Positions 49,488 to 60,412 of a stretch of DNA of 64,000 nucleotides are shown here, piece by piece. Each line of letters opens with the position of its first letter. The stretch's first letter is position 1. A program made the position numbers and the translations under genes. This stretch comes from Phoronis australis (taxonomy: Eukaryota; Phoronida; Phoronidae), in the NCBI GenBank assembly GCA_002633005.1, contig NMRA01000082.1:286576-350575 (forward strand). The letters are read 5' to 3'. The notes below the pieces were generated by a model, which was given only the letters and a program-made list of their open reading frames with translations, made no database searches and was not told the DNA's origin.

Positions 49488-49878
49488 AAGTAAGTTATTC
49501 AGCCTTTTGAATTCATCAAACATTACACCTTTCAGTTATTCACATATATTCCTTTTTCAACACTCCAGAGATGCGACTCATTGTGTGTACGAGTCCACTT
49601 GGTTACGTCTCCCAGGGGTACCCAATCCAATTTTCAATGCCGTGTGCCGCCATAGATTCTTCGACTGAATCCAGATTTTTTTGCTAAAAAATGTACCCTA
49701 ATGTAGAGTTTCTTGACCAAAAATGGCCTTAAGCAAATTTTTGTACACAGGAAGGGATATTCCATGGCAGCACTGTCTTCAATGTCCACTGAATGTGAGT
49801 AGCAGCCCTGGATGCGTCTGTCAATAAATAAAAATAAGAGTTGTGGAAGCAGCAATCATCATCCTGCTCAGACCCTCC

Positions 49879-50000
49879 TAAATATATATATATATATATA
49901 TACATATACTATATGCATGGGTATATGTACGTGTACATATACATACATGTATATATATACATATATATGTGTGTGTATACACACACACACACACACACAG
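49879..50000. repeat. Compound (TA)n/(CA)n microsatellite
   Basis: TATATATA, ACATATAC and GTGTGTATACACACAC runs; the junction of GT and AC runs is self-complementary. Confidence 0.95.
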
Positions 50001-50830
50001 CTGTACGTTTTTAAAAATATTACAACAATTGCATAAACAAAATGGACGTTCCAGCACTGAAAGTTTACAAGAACAGGTTACGACATCAAATCAGTTTGAA
50101 AAATTCCGTATGATACAGCTAACTTCGCATCTTGGCTTCTGGTAAAACTACTGACCATTAGTATAACGCAGATATATGTACAATCTTAATCCTTTATGTA
50201 ATATGTGGACAAATTTTCTTGTACAACAACGAAGGTCCAGGAGCTAGAACAAAACAAGTTCTCAAAATGCAAAATATCAACTCATGACTGAGTTTTCGCC
50301 TTTTGTGGAAATCGTGAACTTGGTAATTAATATGAAAGTTTAATTTTGAAGAATTACTGAAAGCAAGTTCTCTAAATACCACAGCCCTCCCGGCACAGTA
50401 TTCCGAAAAGTGAGTTTCACGGTCCAAAAACCTGATAGCCAGTCACTCACTGATCAAAGGAGGATACTGATCAATGCGAACTGGCTCCTTCCGCTTCCTA
50501 AACAAAAAATTATGTACCACGTGAACGTGGTATTCATAGACTGACACATGCTATTTTCATGATATTTCACAAAGGTTACCTTCTCAAGCTGTGAGGGCAA
50601 GCTAAGTAGATGACCATCACGGGGATTTTTGGCAAAGCTCAATGTTAGGTGGTGTCACTCTGCCTTTGTTTAGCAAACTGACGGCTGTCGAGATTTCAAA
50701 TATGATAAATAAGTGACATAGCGTGGCAGAATGTTACGGTATGATACAATTTTTCCAAGTTGGTATTAAAAAGGAAGCTCGCAGATTTCCAAGGAAGCCA
50801 AAATGGAAACGCTGAAGGGACAAGTGTCGC

Positions 50831-50998
50831 GTGTTTCAACATTTTCAAGTGTTTCAACACTTTCAAGTGTTTCAACACTTTCAAGTGTTTCAACACTTTC
50901 AAGTGTTTCAACACTTTCAAGTTTTTCAACACTTTCAAGTGTTTCAACACTTTCAAGTGTTTCAACACTTTCAAGTGTTTCAACACTTCCAAGTGTTA
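50831..50998. repeat. 18-bp palindromic minisatellite, 9 copies
   Basis: Unit TTTCAAGTGTTTCAACAC. Within each period AAGTGTT and AACACTT are inverted copies separated by TC. Most copies are identical. The period is a multiple of three and stop-free in most frames, which creates spurious long reading frames on both strands. Confidence 0.95.
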
Positions 50999-52329
50999 AC
51001 TCGAAACATCTGGAACAAAAGTATGCTTTTGTCAAACATGTCCACTTACAAAGCAACACTAAGGCAACTCCTGCATATGTAATGCTTTGTTAGTAGAAAG
51101 TTCTACGCATATTAAAAATGAAATTAAGAAGTATACTAGGTGAACGGAAGCACCTAGAGTCTACACATTTGTATGTGCCTCCATACCTCTTTTGTTAAGT
51201 CTACATGCGAGTACGGACAGTTGTGGGCAGCAATAATCAGTCTGCGACTCTTCGACTGAACTGAGTGACATTTAGACTAGACAGAAAAATTCAAAGAAGG
51301 CTTCAAGTCCTGACACATCGCTTGTAAGACCATATCCCATTTTTCATACTACAAATTTACATTATTTCTGTCTGCTAAGCGACCTGGGACATTTTGCGAC
51401 ATGCTTTTATTGTAATTTGTTTACTGTAATTTGTACACCTCTAAGTAAGACTAGAAAAACACCAAGGCACATGGCAACAGATTAATGCGCACGTGCTGCC
51501 CTCTTCAGGTAAACATGAACATTCCCACAGGAAGGAAACGGAACTAGCAAATGTACAGAAGCCATTACAAAATCACAACACGCCGCCAACAGAGGCAGTC
51601 TTGCACTTATGTACATTCACACAGAAACAGTACAATACAATCAAGTCACCTGATAAATAAACATCAATTAATGGTATTTATATGTATAAAGTTATAATAT
51701 GTTATGGTTGTCTATGCTCATAATTTAATTACTAATAAATAATACACTAGTCAGTAGGATGTCAGTGTTTATTCCTTCCCACACTTAAACACCTATTTAC
51801 CTAACTACACATAAGTACAGACTTTGTACAGCGTAAAATCGGATGGCACGTAAGCCAAGATTTTCCCATAATTAAAGTGTACAACCCGCGAGGGTCGTTA
51901 AGACACCTCGTTAAAACTGATCAAAGCAGTACCTCACCAGACGTTCAATGAAAGTCATGATCCTACAACACAATACCCCTCAAATCACTTATAACCCACA
52001 ACGCCACGGATGTCTAAAACGAACAGTCAGTCTCTAACAAGAGGAGAATAATCGCCAAAACAGTCATTTTTTTCTTTTCCAAAAGATAAACACATCGCAA
52101 AAATGCTTTAAAACTTACCATGTTTTGTCTGAAAATTGTCACACAACACAAGAAATGTTAAATATGAAACATATCTAGCGCTGCCTTTTGCTTAAAATTG
52201 ATATTATTTTTGACAAAGAGGAAATCTATTTCGCAGTTCCGTGTTCTTAATTGAAGATGTTCACCAATAAAGGGAAGAAATTGAACTCTTATTTGTGACT
52301 CGTAGGATGAACACACTTCACGGTACAAA

Positions 52330-52560
52330 ACTGTGACATCTTTCCAAGTGAATTTTTTTGTGAATGACCTCTACAGATGAGCTCTATGAGAAGCAACACT
52401 GCACAAACCTACAGAGAACCCTCACCAATTTCAAGCAGAAACAAATCTGAATAGATCTCTTTTTCACTTTTCGAAGACTTCAATTATTGTTGTAAATACC
52501 CACAATTTCTGGACACATTATCTGACGGTAATTTCACCATGGACCCTAAAACATTCACTT
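52330..52560 (-). repeat. Dispersed repeat R3 copy
   Basis: On the - strand shares TACCGTCAGA(T/A)AAT and TTGAAATTGGTGAG with 53080-53290. Diverged. Confidence 0.4.
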
Positions 52561-53079
52561 GTTGCCATTCATATTTTTCGAAAAAATCAAAAAATAAACT
52601 TTCACCTGTCTTCCATATTATGTCCTAAAGAGGTGAGTTTCCACCATATGAAGGGGCAACAATTGAGGCGCATTCGAATGAGTTGGATGTCTAGATGCTA
52701 TGAATTGCAGCTATTCATGATTTATTTAAACTCAAAAAGATTAATGAATATTTGACATTTGTTTAGACCAGCAATAAGCTTATAATTACAAATAATAAAA
52801 AATTGGTTAGACCACTAATGTGATCAGTATGAATATTCAATATTGGTCTGGAACGGCATATTTTAAGAATCATGAATATCAATCGGGGAAGCTTTCTATA
52901 GGGTAGACGAAGAAAATCCAACTTATTCCCTTAAAACTGACAGCCGCCCTTTCCAAAATAATAAGTTCCAGAAAAATGCATTTTTACATCAAAAATCTTT
53001 CACCTTTGTAAAGTGCATTGCTATCATAACAGCAGTGTATGGTACGTAATCTATTGCAGTAACTGTTTACAAAGTCGAG

Positions 53080-53290
53080 TTCCAAGTGCCTAAATTACAA
53101 TTCGGAAAACGGTAAAATCTCACCAATTCAAACAGAAATTACCAAAATTACCCATTCTTCATGTTTCAAGGTCTAACACTGTTGCGAATGCTCACATTTT
53201 TTCGAACTATTTTCTGACGGTAGTTATGTTACAGAACATAGTAAAGCACTAATTTGACGCTACGTGTCTTTCATGAAAAACAAAATACAA
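53080..53290 (-). repeat. Dispersed repeat R3 copy
   Basis: On the - strand TTTTTCATGAAA, CAACAGTGTTAGA and CCTTGAAACATGAAG align with 9230-9340 in order. Confidence 0.5.
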
Positions 53291-53887
53291 CTTCACTTGT
53301 TCATCATATTGTGTCCTAAATTGATGAGATTTTACTGTGGCTAACTTAGTTACTATTATCACCTTTTAAAAAATGAAATGTGGAGTGATCGCAAAATTAT
53401 ACCAAAAGGATCTTAATATGCATTGTTGATACATTGGCACGTCTATAAAGGGTTGTGTAAAATATACAAAATGCAAAATTTCATCGCTTTGCCCAGTGTT
53501 ACCTACAACAGGTAAACGGCAATAGCCCCTTACAGGGGTCCTGGACTTTGAAAACCAGTTTGGTGCCTGTCACCCAGTGGAGAATGTGGTTCTCACAATA
53601 CAGGACACCTGTAAATGACTGCACCAGTGAACTATACCAAACAAACCGGGTAGGCGAACGAAAAATGTATGCGCTGAAGTTTCCTCAAATTCGAACAAAA
53701 AATTGTCAGTTTTTGTTGTAATTCAAAGCTCACTGCATAGTTTAAAATGTTTCAAAAATTCATCACGTATTTGTCAAAGAAAGCCACACAATATAAGTTC
53801 TCCAAACAACGAAGTTAAGTTTTCGTCTTGGTTGCTTCTGTTGAAAATTTTCATAGCTTAAAAGTTTTACTTCCTATTGATATTATA

Positions 53888-53893
53888 TTTATT
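53888..53893 (-). terminator. Putative polyadenylation signal of the CXXC gene
   Basis: AATAAA on the - strand, the first I found after the stop at 55872. It would give a 3' UTR of about 2 kb. Positional evidence only. Confidence 0.3.
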
Positions 53894-55871
53894 CTATTTA
53901 ACTGGTACAAACTGATTGATGAGCAGTTTTGACCCATATCACTACCTTTAACCACGGAATCGGCTAGTTCAATGCGTCTCTCAACAGAGGGGGCTCTGTG
54001 GTGACTTGTCGGGCATTGAAGACAAACAACATGGATTACAACAAAAAACATTAGTAACAATTAGTAACATCAACCTACTGGCCAGGTTTCCAATAACAGT
54101 TCATTTCAAAAAAATGTTCCAAGAATTACATTAATTCATTTTTGAGAAAAAAAAAATTTAATGCAAATTTAGAAGGCTTAATTTTCAAAACATCTTCATC
54201 AACCTATAGACACTGTTGGGCCAAACAACAGTAAACATAAAATTGCTACAAAGACACCGTCTTTAAATAAAATTACTTTTGATTTAGACTGCTTACTAGT
54301 AACCTGGCTGGAACGTGTCCCCTACCTAACACCGGAGATGATTTCTAGGCTTATTACTCAACACAAAGCTCAATGAGTCGGCTCAAACCAGTGGAGCATT
54401 TTACAGTCTAAGTATGGAGCTGAAGGACAACGAAGCAATAGTTCTTCTTAACTGAAACCAGGAAATCACTTAGCATCTAAGTTAGGAACAAGCTGAAACG
54501 AGTTTTGTAAGCGATGTAAACCAAAAGTTGTTTTTTAGGTAAAGGTGACTGTGTATCATTTTTAAGTCACTGAAATGTTGCCGATTGCTTTGTTGCAAAA
54601 CCAAATATTTGTCGTCTATTAGCGTCATTAGGAACCGTTCATCAACCAGCGACTGACACAGCGCTCAGTGTAAAGGCAACGGACTTATTGCTCAGACAAA
54701 ACATGGCTTTCATAACCAGATCAAAACTGTAGAAAAAAGTTCATAACAAAATCAAACGGGACACAATTTGACTGCATCGTTCCCACAACTGTACAGTGCT
54801 CAAAATAAGCCCATTCGCTGTGGGAAACCACGCAGTACAGTACATGACAATAGAAATCGGACAGAAAACTATTCCTGTCATGAAGAATAATTATGTTGAC
54901 GACAAAAATGACTGGCAGTTACAATTATGGCGACAAAACTCTAATTACAGAATGGAGTTTAGCCAATTTAATTAACACTCATGTTGATTCCCCCTGTTAC
55001 CCATGAGGCTATTCTGAAGAAGAATACCACTTGTGTCAAGCTGTGATCACTTGGAATTCCAGGTCATTTTCTCTCTCAATAATTTTGGCGTGTACTGTCT
55101 GTCCCTTGTATTCAGACTTCCCTGTTTGTAACGCACACAGTAATCTTTCTATTTAGTACACAGCAAAGCAGAAAAGTAGAATCAAAATTCCCGAATTCAT
55201 GTGTCAAGAAGGCCATCATAATGTCTGCAACGTACAATTGTTATACAAAAACACAGGCAGTAAATTTTGTAGCATTTCTCCAATTTGAAGGAAAGGGAAT
55301 AAACGGCAATTACTATTGAGAAAAACAACGGAAGACTTGCCACAGGTTTTCTTAAAGCTACACATACCAGTTGTCGGCGAGTCTCCGTGAAAGATCTCGA
55401 CAAAGATCATTACAGCCACCTCACTTTGTGTCATCGATCAAACTTTGAAATGAACATGCACTAAAAGAATCTATATAAAACGTACTTGCTTTAAACCTCA
55501 GCCAACATGCCGGATAAAAGATCGCAACACCTTTCACCTGTGACTCTGAACACATGTACAGTCAGTAATTTGCTCGTCCACATTGCGTAGTACAATGTGC
55601 CAATTGGTAACTGACCATTTCACAGTTTCTTTAAAATTGTAACTGCGCGTGATCAAGATTTAAGGAGAATAAGTAGAATCTCTTGAAACAAAAATGCTAT
55701 TAAAGCCACGCACGTGACGTGTTAAAACATTCAACCATAGCCAACAACTGACAAGCGACTGCAAAACCTATAATTCACTGCAAATGGCTACTTTCCAAGA
55801 AACTGCAAAAAGGTCAATTAGCATGGCAACTGTGCCAGAGAACTGCAGATTACTGCGTTAGGCAAATGACT

Positions 55872-56379
55872 CTACATCACTTGGTGTGCAAATATATCAT
55901 TGGGATACATTAGCATCTCACTACTGGACGTTGTGTATTTGGCCATGTCATCGTCAATGGTAACGTTCTCCACCATGATGCCATTAGAGGGCAGGTTGAT
56001 CTGGATCTCACCGCCTGCCCCCAGGTTCTGCTGCAGAACGATGCCTTGGGATGAGGCAAGCTCCAGCCCTACACTCTTGGGTGTAGCGTGAAGCGGATGC
56101 TGGTGCTGCACCACGTGGTTGCCACGGTGCTGGTGTTGGTGTGCCAGCATCTCTCCGCCCGTCTGACCACCGGCGGAGATTGTGTTGTACTCGGGCTCCA
56201 TGCTGGCCTGTTGCGCCAGATCCGAGATGCCGCTCTCCTCGATGGCGGCGCTGAGAATGTCTTTGCCTGATGTAGCTGAGCTCTGCACTGTGGTGATTTC
56301 CACATTGTTGAGGCCGTCCGTCTGCACGTAGGCCGGTATCGCCGTGTTGTCGATAGCGATGATGCTGCATCCCTCCTGC

Positions 56380-56414
<35 letters not shown>

Positions 56415-57377
56415 CTGCTGGGCGGCAGCTGCCCGTGCCACTTCCACCGGAACACCATGTCTCCATATCTCCATGGCCGGCATGATACTGGGGCTGGGCG
56501 GTGGACCGAGCCCCGCAAGCAAAGGTCCGCCAATCTGAGGCACAGAAGTCCTAGGGTAGGCCATAGGGTACAGGTGCTCACTACAAGTGGGCATGGCCCA
56601 TCCAACACCAGACCCATGCACAATATGTGGCTGTAGTCCGTTCATAGGATGGCCAGGGATGAAGCCTGGCGTTAAATTCTGCGGATGTCCCATAAGATGA
56701 CTCGCCCGCGGGTCCCCCAAAGCGGGAGGGGGCATGCCAGGGTGCGGCTGCTGGCCGTAAACTGCAGGATGTGGACTCGGAATAGGCTTACTATGCAGAA
56801 AGTCGTGCGTTTTTATCTGTTCCACATATGGCTGCTGCGACTGTTGCTGACTAGGTGCTTGCCCGTAGCTATTCTCTGATAGTTCTGTTTCAACTTTGAC
56901 CTCGCCAGTGCCAGCCGCGTTCCAGTTGCTGACTGGCACTGGAAACACTGGGTCAACAGCAGCAACTGCCATTTCATTGGCTGGACCGGCCTCGGCGATT
57001 GGCACGAACGGTGACATGACCTGAGTGGTCATGCAGCCACTGGCTGGTGTCGTCTGGCTCCACATTGGAGCGCCGTACATTGGAGAGGGCGGCATCGATG
57101 ACGTTGGCGACGACAAACCAAACTCGGAGCTAGTTGATTTCGACAGCTCGCCCTCGCTGAAGCTTGAGTCTAGGCCGCCAACACGTGACAACTCGTGTGC
57201 CGGCTTGCAGCGTAGATACAGACACTTCCTGTACATGCATGACTGCTTTAATACCTGTTTGTTCAGGCAGTATTTACATTTCCCACAATCCTCCTTCACT
57301 TGGCACGGCCCGCACTGACCGCAGCGACTACGTCGCTTTTTCACGTGCTCTTTCGAGTACTTATCATTCATATTCAT
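55872..57377 (-). CDS. CXXC-type zinc finger protein, 501 aa, single coding exon
   Basis: Starts at ATG 57377 (MNMNDKYSKEHVKKRRSRC); an in-frame TGA lies 63 nt upstream in the same exon, so the start is well bounded. Residues 13-57 form a CXXC domain: eight zinc-ligand cysteines at 19, 22, 25, 31, 34, 37, 47 and 52, preceded by the basic KKRRSR. The C6-C7 gap is nine residues and the KFGG loop is absent, as in TET1/TET3/CXXC4/CXXC5. The side chains CGQCGPCQVKEDCGKC look more like KMT2A/MBD1. The remaining 440 residues are Pro-, Gln-, His- and Met-rich with a 15-residue Gln run (about 320-334) and no catalytic domain, so it is not a TET or KMT2 enzyme. Expected role: nuclear CpG-DNA-binding regulator (inference). 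CXXC4/5 carry the domain C-terminally, here it is N-terminal. Confidence 0.88.
56376..56420 (-). repeat. CAG/CAA run coding for 15 Gln
   Basis: Thirteen CAG and two CAA codons in the CXXC gene, followed by acidic and preceded by Ala residues. Likely length-polymorphic. Confidence 0.95.
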
Positions 57378-57478
57378 CGTGTTGGATATCGTGGCGGAAT
57401 CTTGGCTTCCGCGATTGTGCAACCTTCCTTTGTCTCAATGTCCTCTGGCAATACACTGCGGATGAATCAGCCTTCATC
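57364..57478 (-). promoter_or_regulatory. 5' UTR segment with an upstream ORF overlapping the CXXC start
   Basis: Acceptor TTGTTTCAG at 57479 starts the exon. The second base begins ATG AAG GCT..., a 37-codon ORF ending TGA at 57364, 11 to 13 nt inside the CXXC coding region in another frame. Overlapping upstream ORFs usually lower translation of the main ORF. Confidence 0.6.
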
Positions 57479-58244
57479 CTGAAACAAGTAGAAAGTAATG
57501 AGAAAAATATTGGCGCAAAAGAGAACAATAAAGTTGTCAACAACATGTTCATTTTCAATGAACAAACAGGAGGCTAGAGTTCGAGACAGTTATGTGAACT
57601 TTAGCTTCAACTCAGTCAGATTTCTTCATTAAGGAACCTGAAAATAGCAACCCTACTGTTAGAAAACCGTAATTACAATTCTTATGTAATTTAATTCATT
57701 AAAGGGTTGCAGCAACATACTGGTGATTACAGGAGTGTGTTTCTCTAAGAATCTATATCTAAAGGTTGATTTTTTGTCTTAAGTCTGGTCCAGAGCAGGC
57801 TATGGATTTCAATCTTTTGACTTCTGACTAACAAGATTTGCCAACTTTTAGCCGCAGCCTGATTTTATGAAACAGGCTGCGCCATCTGTAGACTGATTTT
57901 TAGCTGAAAGTCAAAAGGTGTTACCTAGAATTGTTTCCCTTGTAATTACTCAGGCCCAGACATGACAGAGCAGTGTCCCTGCTCGCTATGAGAACAGAAC
58001 TTAGTCAAACCAGTGACTTGAACACATTGCATAATGTATCTACTCAACAGTGCTCAGTGTAAATGTCCATCGGAGAATCCGTTTTCAGCACAACATCAAG
58101 ACAATGTTTAGCTTTGTATAGGTACTTGATCAAGAGAATTTGTGGAGAACGTCCTGGTGCCTGTCTGAAGTTATAGATGTTTTGGTAAAACCTTCTCCAA
58201 TTAAAGACACAGTATGGCCGACGAGAGAAATGTTTCCCTGAATG

Positions 58245-58420
58245 ATAGGTAGCGCCAAATTAATATTTTTCTCATGATGAAGTTCTATTCCATAGGTACA
58301 ACCAGGCAATGTTTTGAAAAACTACGGACATTCACAACATTGCTATAATTCCTTGGAAATGAGAAAAGATCAACTTTAGTCATTATTATTGTCCAAAATT
58401 AGTAAGATTTTAGCATAGTC
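58245..58420 (+). repeat. Dispersed repeat R3 copy
   Basis: Closest partner of 9190-9385: CGGACATTCACAACATTG, CCTTGGAAATGAGAAAAG and ATTATTGTCCAAAATTAG in order. Confidence 0.55.
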
Positions 58421-58819
58421 CGAGTTTCATGAATGGTTATAGTTATATTGAGCGATACTTTAACCGGTAAAAATTCCCCAGTTCAAAGGAAAACGAACTA
58501 AAAATGAAGAGTACCATTAACCCAGACATATCACTTGTGAGCTCCACTACAATCACAGGACACAACAAGTAGTAACTTGCCTAAGTTCACAAACTAAGTA
58601 TTTGCGACCGTCGCAGAATTGAATCAAAACATTCGACAGTTGCCATTTCGTGAACAACATGCACAAGAAAGTGGTCATATTACCTTAAAATTATAGTCAC
58701 ATGATCATGTTTTGACCAGTAATATGTCTAATTAAAAAATAAATAGATAAATCTATTAAGTATAACTAATGGCAACCCCATTAAGAAGATAATGGGGAGT
58801 TTGTTAACTACAAGTGCCA

Positions 58820-58879
58820 CCACTAGAGGGACTGGAATCCAGCAAGGTCTTTGAGATAGAATTCAGCGACCTCTGGTGG
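58820..58879. promoter_or_regulatory. Two inverted CTCF-like motifs
   Basis: CCACTAGAGGGACTG (+, 58820-58834) and CCACCAGAGGTCGCTG (-, 58864-58879) each differ from the bilaterian CTCF core CCASYAGRKGGCRSY at about one position and face each other across 29 bp. Confidence 0.35.
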
Positions 58880-59701
58880 TTGAACATTAAAGTTAAAACA
58901 GGGGCCTGTTTAATGACGTTGAATTAAAGTTATGTGTGACCCTAGAAAATGTCCAAATCTGGCTCACTTGTGAACATCATATTTCAGAAATGGTTGATCA
59001 CATTCATGAGAAATTTTCTGATGCTACATTTGTGTACTTTTTTTCGTAAATCCTTTAAGGAACTGTTTTTAAAAATTTTCCACTTTTTCATGAGGGCTAC
59101 CAAAAAATATCATATTCATGTTATTCATGAAACTCAAAAGTTGCATTAAACAAAAGCGAAATATTTTAGAAAACTGTAACGGCATTGTTCAGACATCGTC
59201 TTGAAAATTTATATCAAATAAAATTTGATCGTGTTACTGGTACTCGTTGTTTTGTTATCAATACACCTTTCTTGCTCAATGTCACAAAAAACAAAGTCAC
59301 GTGACCTAATTAACCACAACTTGTTAAAAGTCAAAACTAAAATTCTATGAGCTTTCTACTATTGGAAATATAAACTTTTTAAAGTTAAAATCTATTGTTA
59401 TGTAGATATTTGACTAGTTGATGACCAATAAAGTTCTACAAAACTTTAAGACTTACGACAGAAATTTTGTCTTATGTTCCCATTTAACGATTGCGAAAAA
59501 AGGTTTCGCCAAGTAATTCTGAGAGCGTCACTGTCTAGAAATAATTTATAGAAATCATCTCAGTTACTAGTAGTTATGTGCTCAGAGAGTATGCACTTTT
59601 ACTCAAGTGATATTCTAATATTTGAAAGAAATAAAGTTCTGAAGAGCCCAAGACAAAAAATTTTGACTTAAGTCATAAGTTTTAAGTCACTTTTCATAAA
59701 A

Positions 59702-59873
59702 CAACACTCCTGGGGTGCGTTCTATAGAAAGAAACTCAATAAAAACAAACATCAGACAAGACCACGTACAATCACGCGAATGAAAAGCAACACTCCTGGG
59801 GTGCGTTCTATAGAAAGAAACTCAATGAAAACAAACATCAGACAAGACCACGTACAATCACGCGAATGAAAAG
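59702..59873. repeat. 86-bp tandem duplication upstream of the small + strand gene
   Basis: Copies 59702-59787 and 59788-59873 differ at one base (AATAAAAA vs AATGAAAA). They end 53 bp before ATG 59927. Confidence 0.95.
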
Positions 59874-59926
59874 CAAGCACTTCCCAAGTATGTTAGAGAT
59901 CTTACTCGCAGACCTTGCTTAGCAAA

Positions 59927-60412
59927 ATGGCCGACATTGAAGTGAAAGGTGAGTGAGAATGGAATGTTAAATTACGCAATAAAATTCACCGCCTCCGTAC
60001 ACGCATGCTCTCAAATTTTTTGACGAGACCACGAAATTGGCCTCCACGTGATTCTACTAGACTTCCCTGGAATGAAACGACATTTAATTTATAGCTTTAA
60101 GTATAAGTTAGAACCAGTTGTTATTTTGTGCACAAAAATAATATGAATGGTCAATGAACCTACTTCAACCCCGTCTCCTGTGCAGCCGAGTCCCACCAAC
60201 TCATCTGGCTTCAAGCAATAACACACCATCAGATCTACTCAAGCCCAGAAATACCATCCGATCTGAGCACAGAACAACTCAGTCAAAGCCTAGTTTCTGT
60301 AACTGGTCGAAATCACAAGTCATTTTTGATTGAAGACAGAACCATAGTCACTGTTCATGACCATCTATTATTTACCAGCCCTGTGGACAAAAATGGGACA
60401 AATTTTGATTGA
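59927..60412 (+). CDS. Candidate two-exon gene, 82-aa protein of unknown function
   Basis: Exon A 59927-59948: ATG GCC GAC ATT GAA GTG AAA G|GTGAGT, with an AAAATGGCC start context. Exon B 60186-60412: acceptor CCCGTCTCCTGTGCAG, then CC GAG TCC..., completing the split Ala codon and staying open for 75 codons to TGA. Product begins MADIEVKAESHQLIWLQAIT and ends KSFLIEDRTIVTVHDHLLF plus 15 residues. I do not recognise it and see no signal peptide, membrane segment or cysteine motif. Alternating hydrophobic residues near residues 52-70 suggest beta strands. The 237-nt intron is well formed. It could be the start of a longer gene if exon B has an internal donor, but none is strong before the stop. 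Confidence 0.5.

Larger units (their letters stand above)
49081..53870. other. Non-coding AT-rich region between the CCP1 5' flank and the CXXC gene
   Basis: No gene recognised. Contains the satellites listed separately and two inverted R3-like copies (52330-52560 and 53080-53290). Part may be a long 3' UTR of the CXXC gene. Confidence 0.5.
57479..59700. other. Region upstream of the CXXC coding exon
   Basis: Should contain the CXXC 5' intron and a 5' UTR exon, which I cannot place. Holds an R3 copy at 58245-58420 and two inverted CTCF-like motifs at 58820-58879. No coding sequence recognised. Confidence 0.5.

Noticed and set aside
50696-51093. Five overlapping reading frames on both strands with six-residue repeats (STLSSV, VETLES)
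   Set aside because: Products of the 18-bp minisatellite; no splice sites, start context or homology.
56008-56636. Long alternative frames across the CXXC gene (Thr/Ala-rich, poly-Leu, poly-Cys)
   Set aside because: Shadows of the 501-aa frame, kept open by GC content and the CAG run; no motifs.
57378-57422. Extending the CXXC protein to a TTG at 57422
   Set aside because: Non-ATG start without support; ATG 57377 is available in the same frame.
59927-59948. Exon A as the first exon of ribosomal protein S15 (similar MADxEVK start)
   Set aside because: No KKRTFRKF-type continuation is found downstream; the in-phase second exon encodes an unrelated sequence.
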